From DASSWG01 sp035704905 (GTDB lineage: Bacteria; Bacteroidota; Bacteroidia; Flavobacteriales; Flavobacteriaceae), in contig DASSWN010000116.1 of the NCBI GenBank assembly GCA_035704905.1, positions 1-15,186 on the forward strand: a DNA stretch of 15,186 nucleotides, read 5' to 3'. Position numbers and translations under genes: made by a program. The notes below the pieces were generated by a model, which had not been told where the DNA came from, searched no databases, and was given only the letters and a program-made list of their open reading frames with translations. Position 1 is the stretch's first letter. Each line of letters opens with the position of its first letter. Below, in pieces: positions 1 through 6,711 of the stretch.

Positions 1-3
1 CAT

Positions 4-24
4 GGATGCACAAGTGTTTTTTAT
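4..24 (+). repeat. Left copy of 21-bp imperfect direct repeat flanking the GxxExxY gene
   Basis: This 21-base stretch begins GGATGCAC and ends GTTTTTTAT. It matches positions 539-559 at 19 of 21 bases in the same orientation. The two copies lie on either side of the GxxExxY gene, about 85 bases past its stop and 55 bases before its start. Part of each copy is a T-run, which makes chance similarity easier. The conserved GGATGC portion argues against pure low complexity. The role is unknown. Confidence 0.45.
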
Positions 25-82
25 GTGAACAAAACGGGTTGTAAATCTCTGAACCACATATTACTTCATCAAAATAAAAATT

Positions 83-100
83 TTATTCGTGCATTCGTGC
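83..100 (+). repeat. TTATTCGTGCATTCGTGC-type repeat, left copy
   Basis: The 18-base sequence is internally repetitive (ATTCGTGC twice) and matches 634-651 at 15 of 18 positions. It lies just past the stop codon of the GxxExxY gene. A degenerate inverted copy is seen at 582-597. The three related copies around one small gene suggest a dispersed repeat family associated with it. That association is an inference from this one locus. Confidence 0.45.
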
Positions 101-108
101 AGTAAATG

Positions 109-483
109 TTACAAAACAATTTTCTGATGATCCAAAAATTCTTTATGAAAGTTGACCAATAAAGCCAACTTACAATTCGAAACTTTTAAATAATTTATGC
201 ACTGGGCCATAAATTTGTCCTGCATATTTGTCACAGATTTTATTTCCAAAATAATTTTGCCAAACACCACAAAATCCGCATAAAATCTATGTGGAAGAAT
301 GTTTCCTTTATAATTCACAATGTATTCCTTTTCCCTTTCAAATGGAATATTTCTCAAATTTAATTCGATACTTAACGCATCTTTATAGACAATTTCGGAA
401 AATCCTCCGCCCAAATTATTATGTACCTCGAACAAAGCGCCAATTATGGCATAACTTTCTTCTTTATAAATAATATGGGACAT
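109..483 (-). CDS. GxxExxY family protein (PDDEXK_3-like)
   Basis: This 124-residue protein belongs to the GxxExxY family (TIGR04256/PDDEXK_3). The defining motif GFSEIVY is at residues 27-33, after an N-terminal helix containing IIGALFEVHNNLG. Downstream, D70 and E80-I81-K82 give a D-x9-E-x-K arrangement like the active site of PD-(D/E)XK nucleases. The AQCINYLK segment (93-100) and the hydrophobic LALLVNF strand (106-112) complete the usual fold at the usual length. The family's biochemical role is not established; a nuclease-like activity is suggested only by the motif. The gene starts at ATG 483. A weak box, TGtaTTTG (positions 522 to 515 on the minus strand), lies upstream. It is not tightly joined to tsaC (201-base gap) and has degenerate repeats on both sides, so it may be a self-spreading or repeat-linked unit. 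Family assignment is firm; function is not. Confidence 0.88.
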   Translation of the reverse strand: MSHIIYKEESYAIIGALFEVHNNLGGGFSEIVYKDALSIELNLRNIPFEREKEYIVNYKGNILPHRFYADFVVFGKIILEIKSVTNMQDKFMAQCINYLKVSNCKLALLVNFHKEFLDHQKIVL

Positions 484-538
484 TTTGCTTCACATTTTAC
501 GTTAATTTCTGCCACAAATACAATAAAAATTTTGCCGC

Positions 539-559
539 GGATGCAAAAATGTTTTTTAT
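539..559 (+). repeat. Right copy of 21-bp imperfect direct repeat
   Basis: This is the partner of 4-24, with 19 of 21 bases identical; the two differences are within the A/C/G-rich middle. It lies upstream of the GxxExxY start. Confidence 0.45.
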
Positions 560-581
560 TTCGTTGTGGTAACTTTTTGTG

Positions 582-597
582 CCACGATTGCACAAAT
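582..597 (-). repeat. Inverted degenerate copy of the ATTCGTGC repeat
   Basis: Read on the minus strand this is close to TTTGTGCAATCGTGG, which matches the TTCGTGCATTCGTGC core of 83-100 at about 12 of 15 positions. It is weaker than the direct copy at 634-651. Confidence 0.3.
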
Positions 598-633
598 TTT
601 TTGTCGGCGCCCATTTTCACTCCCAAAAAACCA

Positions 634-651
634 TTATTCGTTCATTCGCGG
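634..651 (+). repeat. TTATTCGTTCATTCGCGG repeat, right copy
   Basis: It matches 83-100 at 15 of 18 positions in the same orientation. It is followed by GCAAAACTAAATTGTTG and a second TGTGGCAAAA-like segment just before the tsaC stop codon. Together with 83-100 it brackets the GxxExxY gene. Confidence 0.42.
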
Positions 652-684
652 CAAAACTAAATTGTTGTTTGTGGCAAAATCAAT

Positions 685-1245
685 TCACTTCCGGATTACG
701 GCCACTTTTCCGTCGTTTCCCAATTTGATAATGGAAGATGGTTTTCCGTTTTTATTGCTGCGCTGCAAATTTACGACATAGTCCACATTATTTATAATTT
801 CGCTACTAATTTCATCGAAAGAACCTGGGGTTTTGTGGCCGCTAATATTGGCAGAAGTGGAAACAATGGGTTTTCTGAATTTCCGTATCAGTTTTGCGCA
901 GAATTCATTTTTCGTAACGCGAATCGCCAGCGTATTATCGGCAGCGACAATGTTGTCGGCTACTCGAATCGGTTGGTCGTAAATGATGGTTGTCGGTTTG
1001 CTGGCATATTTCAAAATGTCATAAGCAACTTCGGGAACATTTTCCACATATTGTTCCAGCATTTTAAAATCCGAAACCAAACAAATCATGGCTTTTTGTT
1101 CCTCGCGCTGTTTCAAGGCATAAAGTTTGTCTATTGCATCGGCATTGGTGGCGTCGCAGCCAATCCCCCAAACCGTATCTGTGGGATAAAGAATGAGTCC
1201 GCCGCGTTTCAGGATTTCGAGGGCATTGAAAATTTCTTCTCTCAT
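685..1245 (-). CDS. tsaC: L-threonylcarbamoyladenylate synthase (TsaC/YrdC/Sua5 family)
   Basis: This enzyme makes L-threonylcarbamoyl-AMP from threonine, bicarbonate and ATP. That is the first step of the t6A modification at position 37 of ANN-decoding tRNAs, and it takes place in the cytosol. The 186-residue protein is the single YrdC domain without the extra C-terminal Sua5 domain. Visible motifs are PTDTVWGIGCDA (21-32), LKQR (44-47) with the K-x-R pair, KPTTII (83-88), AIRV with R109, and the nucleotide-binding STSANISG (129-136). The proline often found after the K-x-R pair is glutamate here. The start is ATG 1245, 50 bases after the stop of the upstream GT2 gene. It may be read through from the glycosyltransferase unit, since no clear TAnnTTTG box lies in that gap. 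The family is certain. The choice of TsaC over the paralogue YciO rests on length and the conserved motifs. Confidence 0.93.
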   Translation of the reverse strand: MREEIFNALEILKRGGLILYPTDTVWGIGCDATNADAIDKLYALKQREEQKAMICLVSDFKMLEQYVENVPEVAYDILKYASKPTTIIYDQPIRVADNIVAADNTLAIRVTKNEFCAKLIRKFRKPIVSTSANISGHKTPGSFDEISSEIINNVDYVVNLQRSNKNGKPSSIIKLGNDGKVAVIRK

Positions 1246-1295
1246 GAGGTTTTCAGATTAAATTTCTTAATTATATGTTTTTTAGCGGTCAAGTT

Positions 1296-2228
1296 TTAAA
1301 TGTCTTCATGTATCTTTTGCTTCTGTTTCAATGAAAAATGAATCGGTGCGCCCGCTAACAGCACAGCGAATAATTTCCAATAACGCGGTTTTACAATTGA
1401 GGTGAAAAAATAACGGATACAAAAATATATCAACAAGGTTTTATGCGCCCACCAACCGTAATGCTTGTTGATATAATACATCAGCGATAATTTTTGTTCA
1501 ATCTTTTTGTAAATATTGTATTTGGTGCTTGCTCCTTTGTAATGAAAGTATTCGAGTGAAGGAATCAAATAGGTTTTCTTGTTTGCCTGCATCAATAGTC
1601 GCCTGCACAAATCGGATTCTTCATAATACAGGAATAAATTGGTATCGAAACCTCCGATATTGTTGAAGTCTTCCGCCCGCACAAACATAAAAGAACCTTG
1701 AACATAGTGAACTTTGGTAGGTTTGTCATATCTTATTTTTCGATTCAGGTATGTTTTTGGAAATAATTTTTCCAAAACCGAACGTTTTAAAATTTCGCGC
1801 TGAAGAGAAGAAAAATGGTCTAAAGTGCTACGAAAATTTCCGTTTTCATCCAACATCTGTGGCGAGCAAACCGCTGCTTCCGCATTTGCATCCATAAATT
1901 CCTTGAGCTTCAACAAGCAACTTTCATCTTTTTGCAAAGTATCGTTATTTATAAAAGCAAAATAACGGCAAGGTTTGGAATGTTGAACGCCCAACATATT
2001 CCCACCACCGAAACCGGTGTTCTGCTTGCTTCGAATCAATTTTACGAATTCATTTCTTGATAAGGCATTTTGCAGTTTATGAAAATCTTCCAACGGCGAA
2101 TCATTATCAACAACTATGATTTCATAGGACAAGGACGACGGATGATGAAATTCAATAATGGAATTCACGCAGGCAATCGTAAAATCGGAGGTGTTGTAAT
2201 TGATAATTATGCAACTAACATCGATCAT
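1296..2228 (-). CDS. Glycosyltransferase family 2, WbbL (rhamnosyltransferase)-like
   Basis: This is an inverting GT-A glycosyltransferase that adds a sugar to a lipid-linked or core glycan on the cytoplasmic face of the inner membrane. The 310-residue sequence shows SCIIINYNT at the N-terminus (5-13), VVDNDS (39-44), NTGFGGGN (70-77), the metal/nucleotide-sugar motif INNDT (93-97), GSFMFVR (178-184), and GGFD plus FLYYEESDLCRR (199-210) with the acidic catalytic region. HYKGAST follows at 229-235. This set is characteristic of the WbbL-like branch, in which rhamnosyl transfer is known, but the donor sugar cannot be read from the sequence. The C-terminus is hydrophobic and basic, suggesting membrane contact. 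Only 4 bases separate it from the upstream GT4 gene, so the two are almost certainly co-transcribed. ATG 2228 is the start, immediately before the motif-bearing first strand. Confidence 0.92.
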   Translation of the reverse strand: MIDVSCIIINYNTSDFTIACVNSIIEFHHPSSLSYEIIVVDNDSPLEDFHKLQNALSRNEFVKLIRSKQNTGFGGGNMLGVQHSKPCRYFAFINNDTLQKDESCLLKLKEFMDANAEAAVCSPQMLDENGNFRSTLDHFSSLQREILKRSVLEKLFPKTYLNRKIRYDKPTKVHYVQGSFMFVRAEDFNNIGGFDTNLFLYYEESDLCRRLLMQANKKTYLIPSLEYFHYKGASTKYNIYKKIEQKLSLMYYINKHYGWWAHKTLLIYFCIRYFFTSIVKPRYWKLFAVLLAGAPIHFSLKQKQKIHEDI

Positions 2229-2232
2229 TTTA

Positions 2233-3285
2233 TTATAGTATTGCTTTCCATTTTTCAGCTATTTTTTCCGGCAAGTATTTTTTCGATTCTTGAATGCCAT
2301 TTTTTGCCATCGTTTGTCTTTCTGTAGAATTCAAGGAAAGGGCCAAGTCCAAAGCGGCGCTTAAATTACCTTCTTCAAATAAAAACCCTGTTTCGGGTTT
2401 GATTATTTCTTTGGGGCCAGAATGCTTGGTGGAAATAGGAACGACCCCTTGCGACATGCTTTCGATAATAACAAGTCCGAACAACTCTTCCCATTTGCTG
2501 TTCCTTAAGGAATTAAGTACCAAGTATTCGTGTTGTGCGATTTCCTTTTTTAATTCCTTTTTATTGGATATTTTGTTCAGAAAACGAATATTTTTATTTT
2601 CCGAAGCATGTTTTTCCAGCATAGGTTTAAGTTTCCCATCGCCAATGACCGTGAATGTGGCTTTTTTGTTTTGGGAAAAATAGTTCAGCACTTCTTCAAT
2701 TCCTTTCTGTGGAACCAGTCTTCCGTAATAAATAAAGCTTTTCTCCTTTTTTTCCGAAAATTCACGTGTTGCAAAAATTGGGTTTAAGGCGTGATGCACA
2801 ACCGATATGTTATTTTCGGGGAGGTTGTAGTTTTTTATCAATTCGTTTTTTCCTTGCTTGTTTACGCAAAAAATATGAACTGCTTTTTTTTCCAGGAAAT
2901 ATTTCCAGTTCTCAAAAACTTTTTGGTTCAATTTTTTCTTTTTCGGATGGAAGCTTTTGTCCCAACACGACCACGAAGAATGATAATAAACGTAATGGTT
3001 TTTTAAGATTTTCAGTAAAAATCCCAGTTGATAATCAAAAGGTGCTATTCCCAAAACAATTTTTTTTTGACGGGAAAAAACCAAACCGATCATGAAACCC
3101 AAATTAACAAATTGCTCAAAAAACATCTTGAAATCCGAAGTTCGTATGGATTTGAAAAATTTTGTAACGACTGAAAACTCCCGGTATTTTACCGTTAAAC
3201 CCTTCTTTTTGGCCAAGAATTCCAAGGCCACAAAATGATTTTTGGCACCCTGTTTATGAAATACGTATATGATAGCGCTGGCCAT
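2233..3285 (-). CDS. Glycosyltransferase family 4 (GT-B, retaining)
   Basis: This 350-residue GT-B enzyme probably transfers a nucleotide-activated sugar to the growing surface glycan in the cytoplasm. The C-terminal half is typical of Glycos_transf_1: YYGRLVPQKG (186-195), VIGDG (213-217) and EELFGLVIIE (266-275), which supplies the E-x7-E motif (E267/E275). SMSQGVVPIST follows directly, with the phosphate-binding turn in the SGPKEII region (289-295). The N-terminal acceptor domain is divergent and gives no clue to the acceptor. It starts at ATG 3285 and is the first gene of a two-gene unit with the WbbL-like GT2. A TATATTTG box at 3312-3305 lies 20 bases upstream. The family is certain; the substrate is unknown. 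Confidence 0.91.
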   Translation of the reverse strand: MASAIIYVFHKQGAKNHFVALEFLAKKKGLTVKYREFSVVTKFFKSIRTSDFKMFFEQFVNLGFMIGLVFSRQKKIVLGIAPFDYQLGFLLKILKNHYVYYHSSWSCWDKSFHPKKKKLNQKVFENWKYFLEKKAVHIFCVNKQGKNELIKNYNLPENNISVVHHALNPIFATREFSEKKEKSFIYYGRLVPQKGIEEVLNYFSQNKKATFTVIGDGKLKPMLEKHASENKNIRFLNKISNKKELKKEIAQHEYLVLNSLRNSKWEELFGLVIIESMSQGVVPISTKHSGPKEIIKPETGFLFEEGNLSAALDLALSLNSTERQTMAKNGIQESKKYLPEKIAEKWKAIL

Positions 3286-3304
3286 TCAAAATGCTTTCTT
3301 GCCA

Positions 3305-3312
3305 CAAATATA
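3305..3312 (-). promoter_or_regulatory. TAnnTTTG (-7) box for the GT4/GT2 unit
   Basis: On the minus strand the sequence reads TATATTTG, a perfect match to the Bacteroidota -7 element, ending 19 bases before the GT4 ATG. No good TTG element was found about 19 bases further upstream. The prediction therefore rests on the -7 box and its position. Confidence 0.55.
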
Positions 3313-3464
3313 CTTTTAAATAACACAAATTATATTGAGTATGAAATTAGTCTTATAAAACGCTTTCTTCTCTAATGAACGATTTCGATGAATTAATTGC
3401 CTTTCCAAGGGTGGTTTTTATGAGGAAGCATTGATTTTCCCGAAGATATTTGCTGTTATTGTGT

Positions 3465-3472
3465 TATTTTTG
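3465..3472 (+). promoter_or_regulatory. TAnnTTTG (-7) box for the methyltransferase gene
   Basis: TATTTTTG lies 15 bases before the ATG at 3488. Its position argues that the reading frame upstream of 3488 is untranslated, and so it decides the start. No convincing -33 TTG at the usual spacing was found. Confidence 0.5.
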
Positions 3473-3487
3473 TGCGAATATCAATCT

Positions 3488-4135
3488 ATGGACTACGAAA
3501 ACAAATCGGATATTTATTACAATAAAATCCGACAAGAAATGCTGAAATACATGCCTGAAAAGCCCAAAAGGGTTATGGATGTTGGATGTGGAAGAGGTAC
3601 TTTTGCTGCGGTTGTTAAAGAAAAAACCAATGCTGAGGTGTGGGGACTGGAGTTTATGGAAGCTGAAGCCAAAGAGGCTGAAAAAGTAATCGACAAGGTT
3701 TTTGCAGGGCCGTGCGAAAACAATATCGATAAACTGCCCGATAATTATTTTGATGTGGTGTATTTCAATGACGTATTGGAACATTTGACAGATCCGTATT
3801 GGGTGGTGGAAAAATTCAAGGAAAAGTTGGCACCTAATGGGATTGTGATCAGTTCAATTCCCAATCTTAGATATCATAACGCGCTCTGGTCGCTTATGTT
3901 CAAAAAAGATTTTCGGTATCGAAGATCAGGGGTAATGGACCACACACATTTACGTTTCTTTACAAAAAAAAGCATCAGGAGAATGTACGAAGAAAAAGGC
4001 TACGAAATTATTGTGCATGAAGGTATAAATAGAAGCAAATCTTTAAAACCAATTTTGTACAACATTCCTCTTTTGTTTATGCATACCGATATTTTTTATC
4101 CCCAATTTGCCACCGTTGCGAAGGTGCGAAAATAA
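3488..4135 (+). CDS. Class I SAM-dependent methyltransferase (Methyltransf_11/23 type)
   Basis: This is a predicted cytosolic methyltransferase of 215 residues. Residues 29-37, VMDVGCGRG, form the glycine-rich SAM-binding motif I. E55 in GLEF is placed to bind the SAM ribose. FDVVYFNDVLEHL (88-100) is the usual motif II region of the UbiG-like/Methyltransf_23 group. The C-terminal DHTHLRFFTKKS segment (151-162) is common in methyltransferases encoded in glycan clusters. The substrate is probably a sugar or a glycan precursor, judged from neighbours only. The frame is open upstream to a TTG at 3431, but those 19 residues are hydrophobic, and a TATTTTTG promoter box at 3465-3472 lies inside them. 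ATG 3488 is therefore preferred. It is followed after 57 bases by the sugar kinase gene. Confidence 0.88.
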   Translation: MDYENKSDIYYNKIRQEMLKYMPEKPKRVMDVGCGRGTFAAVVKEKTNAEVWGLEFMEAEAKEAEKVIDKVFAGPCENNIDKLPDNYFDVVYFNDVLEHLTDPYWVVEKFKEKLAPNGIVISSIPNLRYHNALWSLMFKKDFRYRRSGVMDHTHLRFFTKKSIRRMYEEKGYEIIVHEGINRSKSLKPILYNIPLLFMHTDIFYPQFATVAKVRK

Positions 4136-4180
4136 ATCTTGGTTTATCATTTGATACAGGATATTGATTTCCCAAATTCG

Positions 4181-4188
4181 TATTTTTG
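4181..4188 (+). promoter_or_regulatory. TAnnTTTG (-7) box directly before the kinase start
   Basis: TATTTTTG ends only 4 bases before the ATG at 4193. With the usual distance from this box to the transcription start, RNA synthesis would begin at or within a few bases of the start codon, giving a leaderless or nearly leaderless message. Confidence 0.45.
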
Positions 4189-4192
4189 CCCA

Positions 4193-4948
4193 ATGAAAAC
4201 AGTTTTTTCCGAAGAAACAGCTTCCCTTAGAGAAGACATCACGAAATGTATTGAAACTTTTGAACACGATGGCAACACCATTTCAAAAGCACGGAACACC
4301 ATTAAAATATTTGAGTTCCCGGATTTAAGAATGAATATTAAAGCATTTCAAAAACCGAACTTTATCAATAAAATCGCCTATCGTTTTTTTCGGAAATCAA
4401 AGGCGCAGCGTTCTTTCGAACATGCCGAATATTTATTAAAAAAGGGAATCTGCACCCCGAAACCAATTGCCTATTTACAAGAAGATTCGGGGATTTTTTT
4501 TGGAAAAAGTTATTATGTCAGCGAACATTTGGAATATGATTTGACCTACCGAGATATTATTCACGACCAAACTTTTCCGAACCGGCATGAGATTCTGAGG
4601 CAGTTTACGAGATTCACGCACAAACTTCACGAAAACGGAATTGAATTTTTGGATCACTCTCCCGGAAACACGCTGATTGTAATTAATGGCAACCAATATG
4701 AGTTTTGTTTGGTGGATTTAAACCGAATGAAGTTCCATGAAAACATGGATTACAATACGCGCATTGGAAACTTTAAAAAACTGACTTCCGACAAAAATAT
4801 GGTGGCCACAATGAGCGGTGAATACGCAAAAATAACTGGAAACGATTACCACAAAATCTTTTCGGACATGTGGGGAAATACGACCAAATTTCAACAACAT
4901 TTTCATCAGAGGCGAAAGTGGAAGAAAATGTTGAAATTTTGGAAATGA
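4193..4948 (+). CDS. Kdo/WaaP-family lipopolysaccharide kinase-like protein
   Basis: This 251-residue protein has a small kinase fold of the Kdo/WaaP family, which phosphorylates Kdo or heptose in the inner core of lipopolysaccharide. Visible features are N49-I-K50 as the likely ATP-anchoring strand and FFRKSKAQRSFEHAEYLLKKG (65-85), which carries a candidate alpha-C glutamate (E76 or E79). The catalytic-loop segment is FLDHSPGNTLI (152-162), with D154 and N159. LVDLNR (173-178) has D175 in the DFG position. Some family members have HxD in the loop; here the histidine precedes further upstream (H146-E-N-G-I). ATG 4193 is chosen over the upstream TTG at 4139 because MKTVFSEE matches the expected N-terminus and a promoter box overlaps the extra codons. 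It is convergent with the WaaE-like GT2 (18-base gap). The exact acceptor is inferred from the family. Confidence 0.82.
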   Translation: MKTVFSEETASLREDITKCIETFEHDGNTISKARNTIKIFEFPDLRMNIKAFQKPNFINKIAYRFFRKSKAQRSFEHAEYLLKKGICTPKPIAYLQEDSGIFFGKSYYVSEHLEYDLTYRDIIHDQTFPNRHEILRQFTRFTHKLHENGIEFLDHSPGNTLIVINGNQYEFCLVDLNRMKFHENMDYNTRIGNFKKLTSDKNMVATMSGEYAKITGNDYHKIFSDMWGNTTKFQQHFHQRRKWKKMLKFWK

Positions 4949-4966
4949 TATTGAATCATTATTCCT

Positions 4967-5722
4967 TTATTTTCGATTTTTCCGCAAAAGCCACAATTTT
5001 ACATATCGCATAAAAACGGTATATCCTTGAACATACCCAATTGTAAGTCCTACCACACCATCGCGAAACCCACTTTGAACAACATAATGCTTGAAAAACC
5101 CCCAAAAAGGTTTCAACACAAAATGGTATGCGGTTAACTTGCCTGTTTTTTTGTCATAATCCAATGCTTGCCACGTGGCATATCTATCCATTTTGGCCAT
5201 ATATTGATCAAAAGAAACATAGGTGTTATGGTATAATTTCCCTTTCAAGTGCCCCAATTTTCCGTTGGTTATGATTTCTTCATGAACATGTTTGTTTTCA
5301 TACCGGCAATCTGCTTTTTTGAACAATCGAATTACAGCATCGTTTCGCCAGCCACTATAATGCACGCGTTGGCCCATAAAATGATTTACTCGTCCGATCC
5401 AAAAACCCACGATATTTTCAGGCGGAGACTGTAAAGTTTTTTGAATTTCGTCTCGAAGTTCAGGCGTTACACGTTCATCGGCATCCAGCAATAAAACCCA
5501 GTCATGTTTTGCTTGCGGAATGGCCCAGTTTTTTTGAGAAGCCGGATATTCGAACTCACGCTGAAGTACTTTTGTGGCAAGTTGTTTGGCTTTTTCAAAA
5601 GTGCCATCGGTACTGAAACTGTCCACTACCAATATTTCGTCCGCAAAATCCACCGAGGCGATTACGTCCTCGATATTATGAACTTCATTTCCGGTAGGAA
5701 TAATGGCTGTGAGTTTTTCCAA
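4967..5722 (-). CDS. Glycosyltransferase family 2, WaaE/KdtX-like (LPS core)
   Basis: This is an inverting GT-A transferase of the WaaE/KdtX-like branch, members of which add glucose or a related sugar to the inner core of lipopolysaccharide. Numbered from a possible GTG start at 5755, the motifs are LTAIIPTGNE (15-24), VVDSFSTDGT (43-52), the LLLDADERVTPEL segment carrying the D-x-D metal site (88-100), YSGWRNDAVIRLF (133-145) and HVHEE (156-160). These closely follow the family pattern. The frame is open to GTG 5755. However, family members begin just before the LTAIIPTGNE strand, so I place the start at TTG 5722, giving 251 residues. A CAACTTTG sequence at 5736-5729 resembles the TAnnTTTG box with one mismatch and supports the shorter form. 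It is transcribed alone, convergent with the kinase gene and divergent from the next GT2. Substrates are inferred. Confidence 0.87.
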   Translation of the reverse strand: MEKLTAIIPTGNEVHNIEDVIASVDFADEILVVDSFSTDGTFEKAKQLATKVLQREFEYPASQKNWAIPQAKHDWVLLLDADERVTPELRDEIQKTLQSPPENIVGFWIGRVNHFMGQRVHYSGWRNDAVIRLFKKADCRYENKHVHEEIITNGKLGHLKGKLYHNTYVSFDQYMAKMDRYATWQALDYDKKTGKLTAYHFVLKPFWGFFKHYVVQSGFRDGVVGLTIGYVQGYTVFMRYVKLWLLRKNRK

Positions 5723-5822
5723 TACGAACAAAGTTGAAGAAAAGCGAATTTTCACTTGCGAAGATACACAAACTTTAAAACACAGGCATTTTTCAAACTT
5801 CGAAAACTACCTAAAATATACT

Positions 5823-5830
5823 TACATTTG
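5823..5830 (+). promoter_or_regulatory. TAnnTTTG (-7) box for the chondroitin-polymerase-type GT2
   Basis: TACATTTG is a perfect match to the Bacteroidota -7 element. TTCG at 5799-5802 lies at about the expected distance for a weak -33 element. The start codon is 53 bases further on, so the leader would be about 45-50 bases. Confidence 0.5.
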
Positions 5831-5883
5831 TTGGAACAACCTCCTTCGGAAACCTAATTAAAACCAATCAAAGAAGTAGAAGA

Positions 5884-6711
5884 ATGGAAAAACCAACTAT
5901 ATCGGTAATTATCAGCACCTATAATGCGGAAAAATGGTTGGAAAAAACATTATGGGGCTACCACGCTCAAACCCGCAAAAATTTTGAAGTGGTGATCGCC
6001 GATGATGGTTCCAAGCGACCTACTTTTGATTTACTGGAAAAGTTGAAACCTGAATTGCATTTTCCCATCATTCATGTGTGGCATGAAGATAATGGTTTTC
6101 AAAAATCACAAATTTTAAACAAAGCCCTTTTGAAATGTACCGCCGATTATATCCTAATGAGCGATGGCGACTGCATTCCGAGGAAAGATTTTATTTCCAG
6201 TCATTTGTATTTTAGAGAGAGGGGTTATTTTCTTTCAGGTGGATATTTTAAATTACCGATGGAAATTTCCAAGAAAATTTCCAAAGAAAATATACTTTCA
6301 CAAGACTGTTTTGAATTGGATTGGCTGAAAAAAAAGGGTTTGAAAAGCTCTTTTAAAAATAAAAAACTCACGGCCCGGGGAATGGAACGAAGCCTTCTGA
6401 ATTTATTTACTCCAACCACTGCCAGTTGGAACGGGCATAACGCATCGGGCTGGAAAAAAGACATTTTGGCCATCAACGGTTTTGATGAGCGGATGCAATA
6501 TGGCGGACAAGATCGCGAACTCGGGGAGCGTTTGTTCAATTTTGGCATCCGTTCGAAACAAATTAGGTACAGTGCTGTTTGCTTGCATTTGGACCACCCA
6601 AGGGGTTACAAAACCCAAAGTTCAATCGATAAAAACCTAAAAATAAGAAGCGAAACAAAAAATAATAAAAAAACTTGGACGGATTTTGGGTTGGAGAAAG
6701 AGAAAAATTAA
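5884..6711 (+). CDS. Glycosyltransferase family 2 with galactosyltransferase-type C-terminal region (chondroitin-polymerase-like)
   Basis: This 275-residue GT-A enzyme resembles one domain of bacterial chondroitin polymerase (K4CP). It has an N-terminal GT2 core followed by a Glyco_transf_7C-type segment. Motifs are ISVIISTYN (6-14), ADDGS (39-43), LMSDGDCIPRKDF with the D-x-D site (91-103), NGFDERMQYGGQDRELGERL (198-217) with the conserved acidic GQDRE, and CLHLDHPR (233-240), whose histidines probably bind metal. Only one catalytic domain is present, so it is a single-sugar transferase rather than a bifunctional polymerase. It starts at ATG 5884 with its own TACATTTG promoter. Its stop codon overlaps the stop of the opposing ATP-grasp gene by three bases in TTAA. 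A role in surface glycan assembly follows from the neighbours. Confidence 0.9.
   Translation: MEKPTISVIISTYNAEKWLEKTLWGYHAQTRKNFEVVIADDGSKRPTFDLLEKLKPELHFPIIHVWHEDNGFQKSQILNKALLKCTADYILMSDGDCIPRKDFISSHLYFRERGYFLSGGYFKLPMEISKKISKENILSQDCFELDWLKKKGLKSSFKNKKLTARGMERSLLNLFTPTTASWNGHNASGWKKDILAINGFDERMQYGGQDRELGERLFNFGIRSKQIRYSAVCLHLDHPRGYKTQSSIDKNLKIRSETKNNKKTWTDFGLEKEKN

Larger units (their letters stand above)
484..684. other. Repeat-bearing spacer between GxxExxY gene and tsaC
   Basis: No gene is supported in these 201 bases. The short reading frames across it have no recognisable protein features and do not respect the flanking genes. It holds the right copy of the 21-base direct repeat (539-559), an inverted degenerate copy of the ATTCGTGC repeat (582-597) and a direct copy (634-651). 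A weak promoter-like TGtaTTTG for the GxxExxY gene lies at 515-522 on the minus strand. Confidence 0.6.

Noticed and set aside
835..1299. A 154-residue plus-strand open frame opposite tsaC
   Set aside because: It is a shadow of tsaC. No family features are seen and its start lies inside the tsaC coding sequence.
4949..4966. A bidirectional terminator between the kinase and the WaaE-like GT2
   Set aside because: The 18-base gap has no GC-rich inverted repeat.
5884..6711. A full bifunctional chondroitin or hyaluronan polymerase
   Set aside because: There is only one GT-A catalytic domain in 275 residues. A polymerase of that type needs two, or membrane segments, and neither is present.
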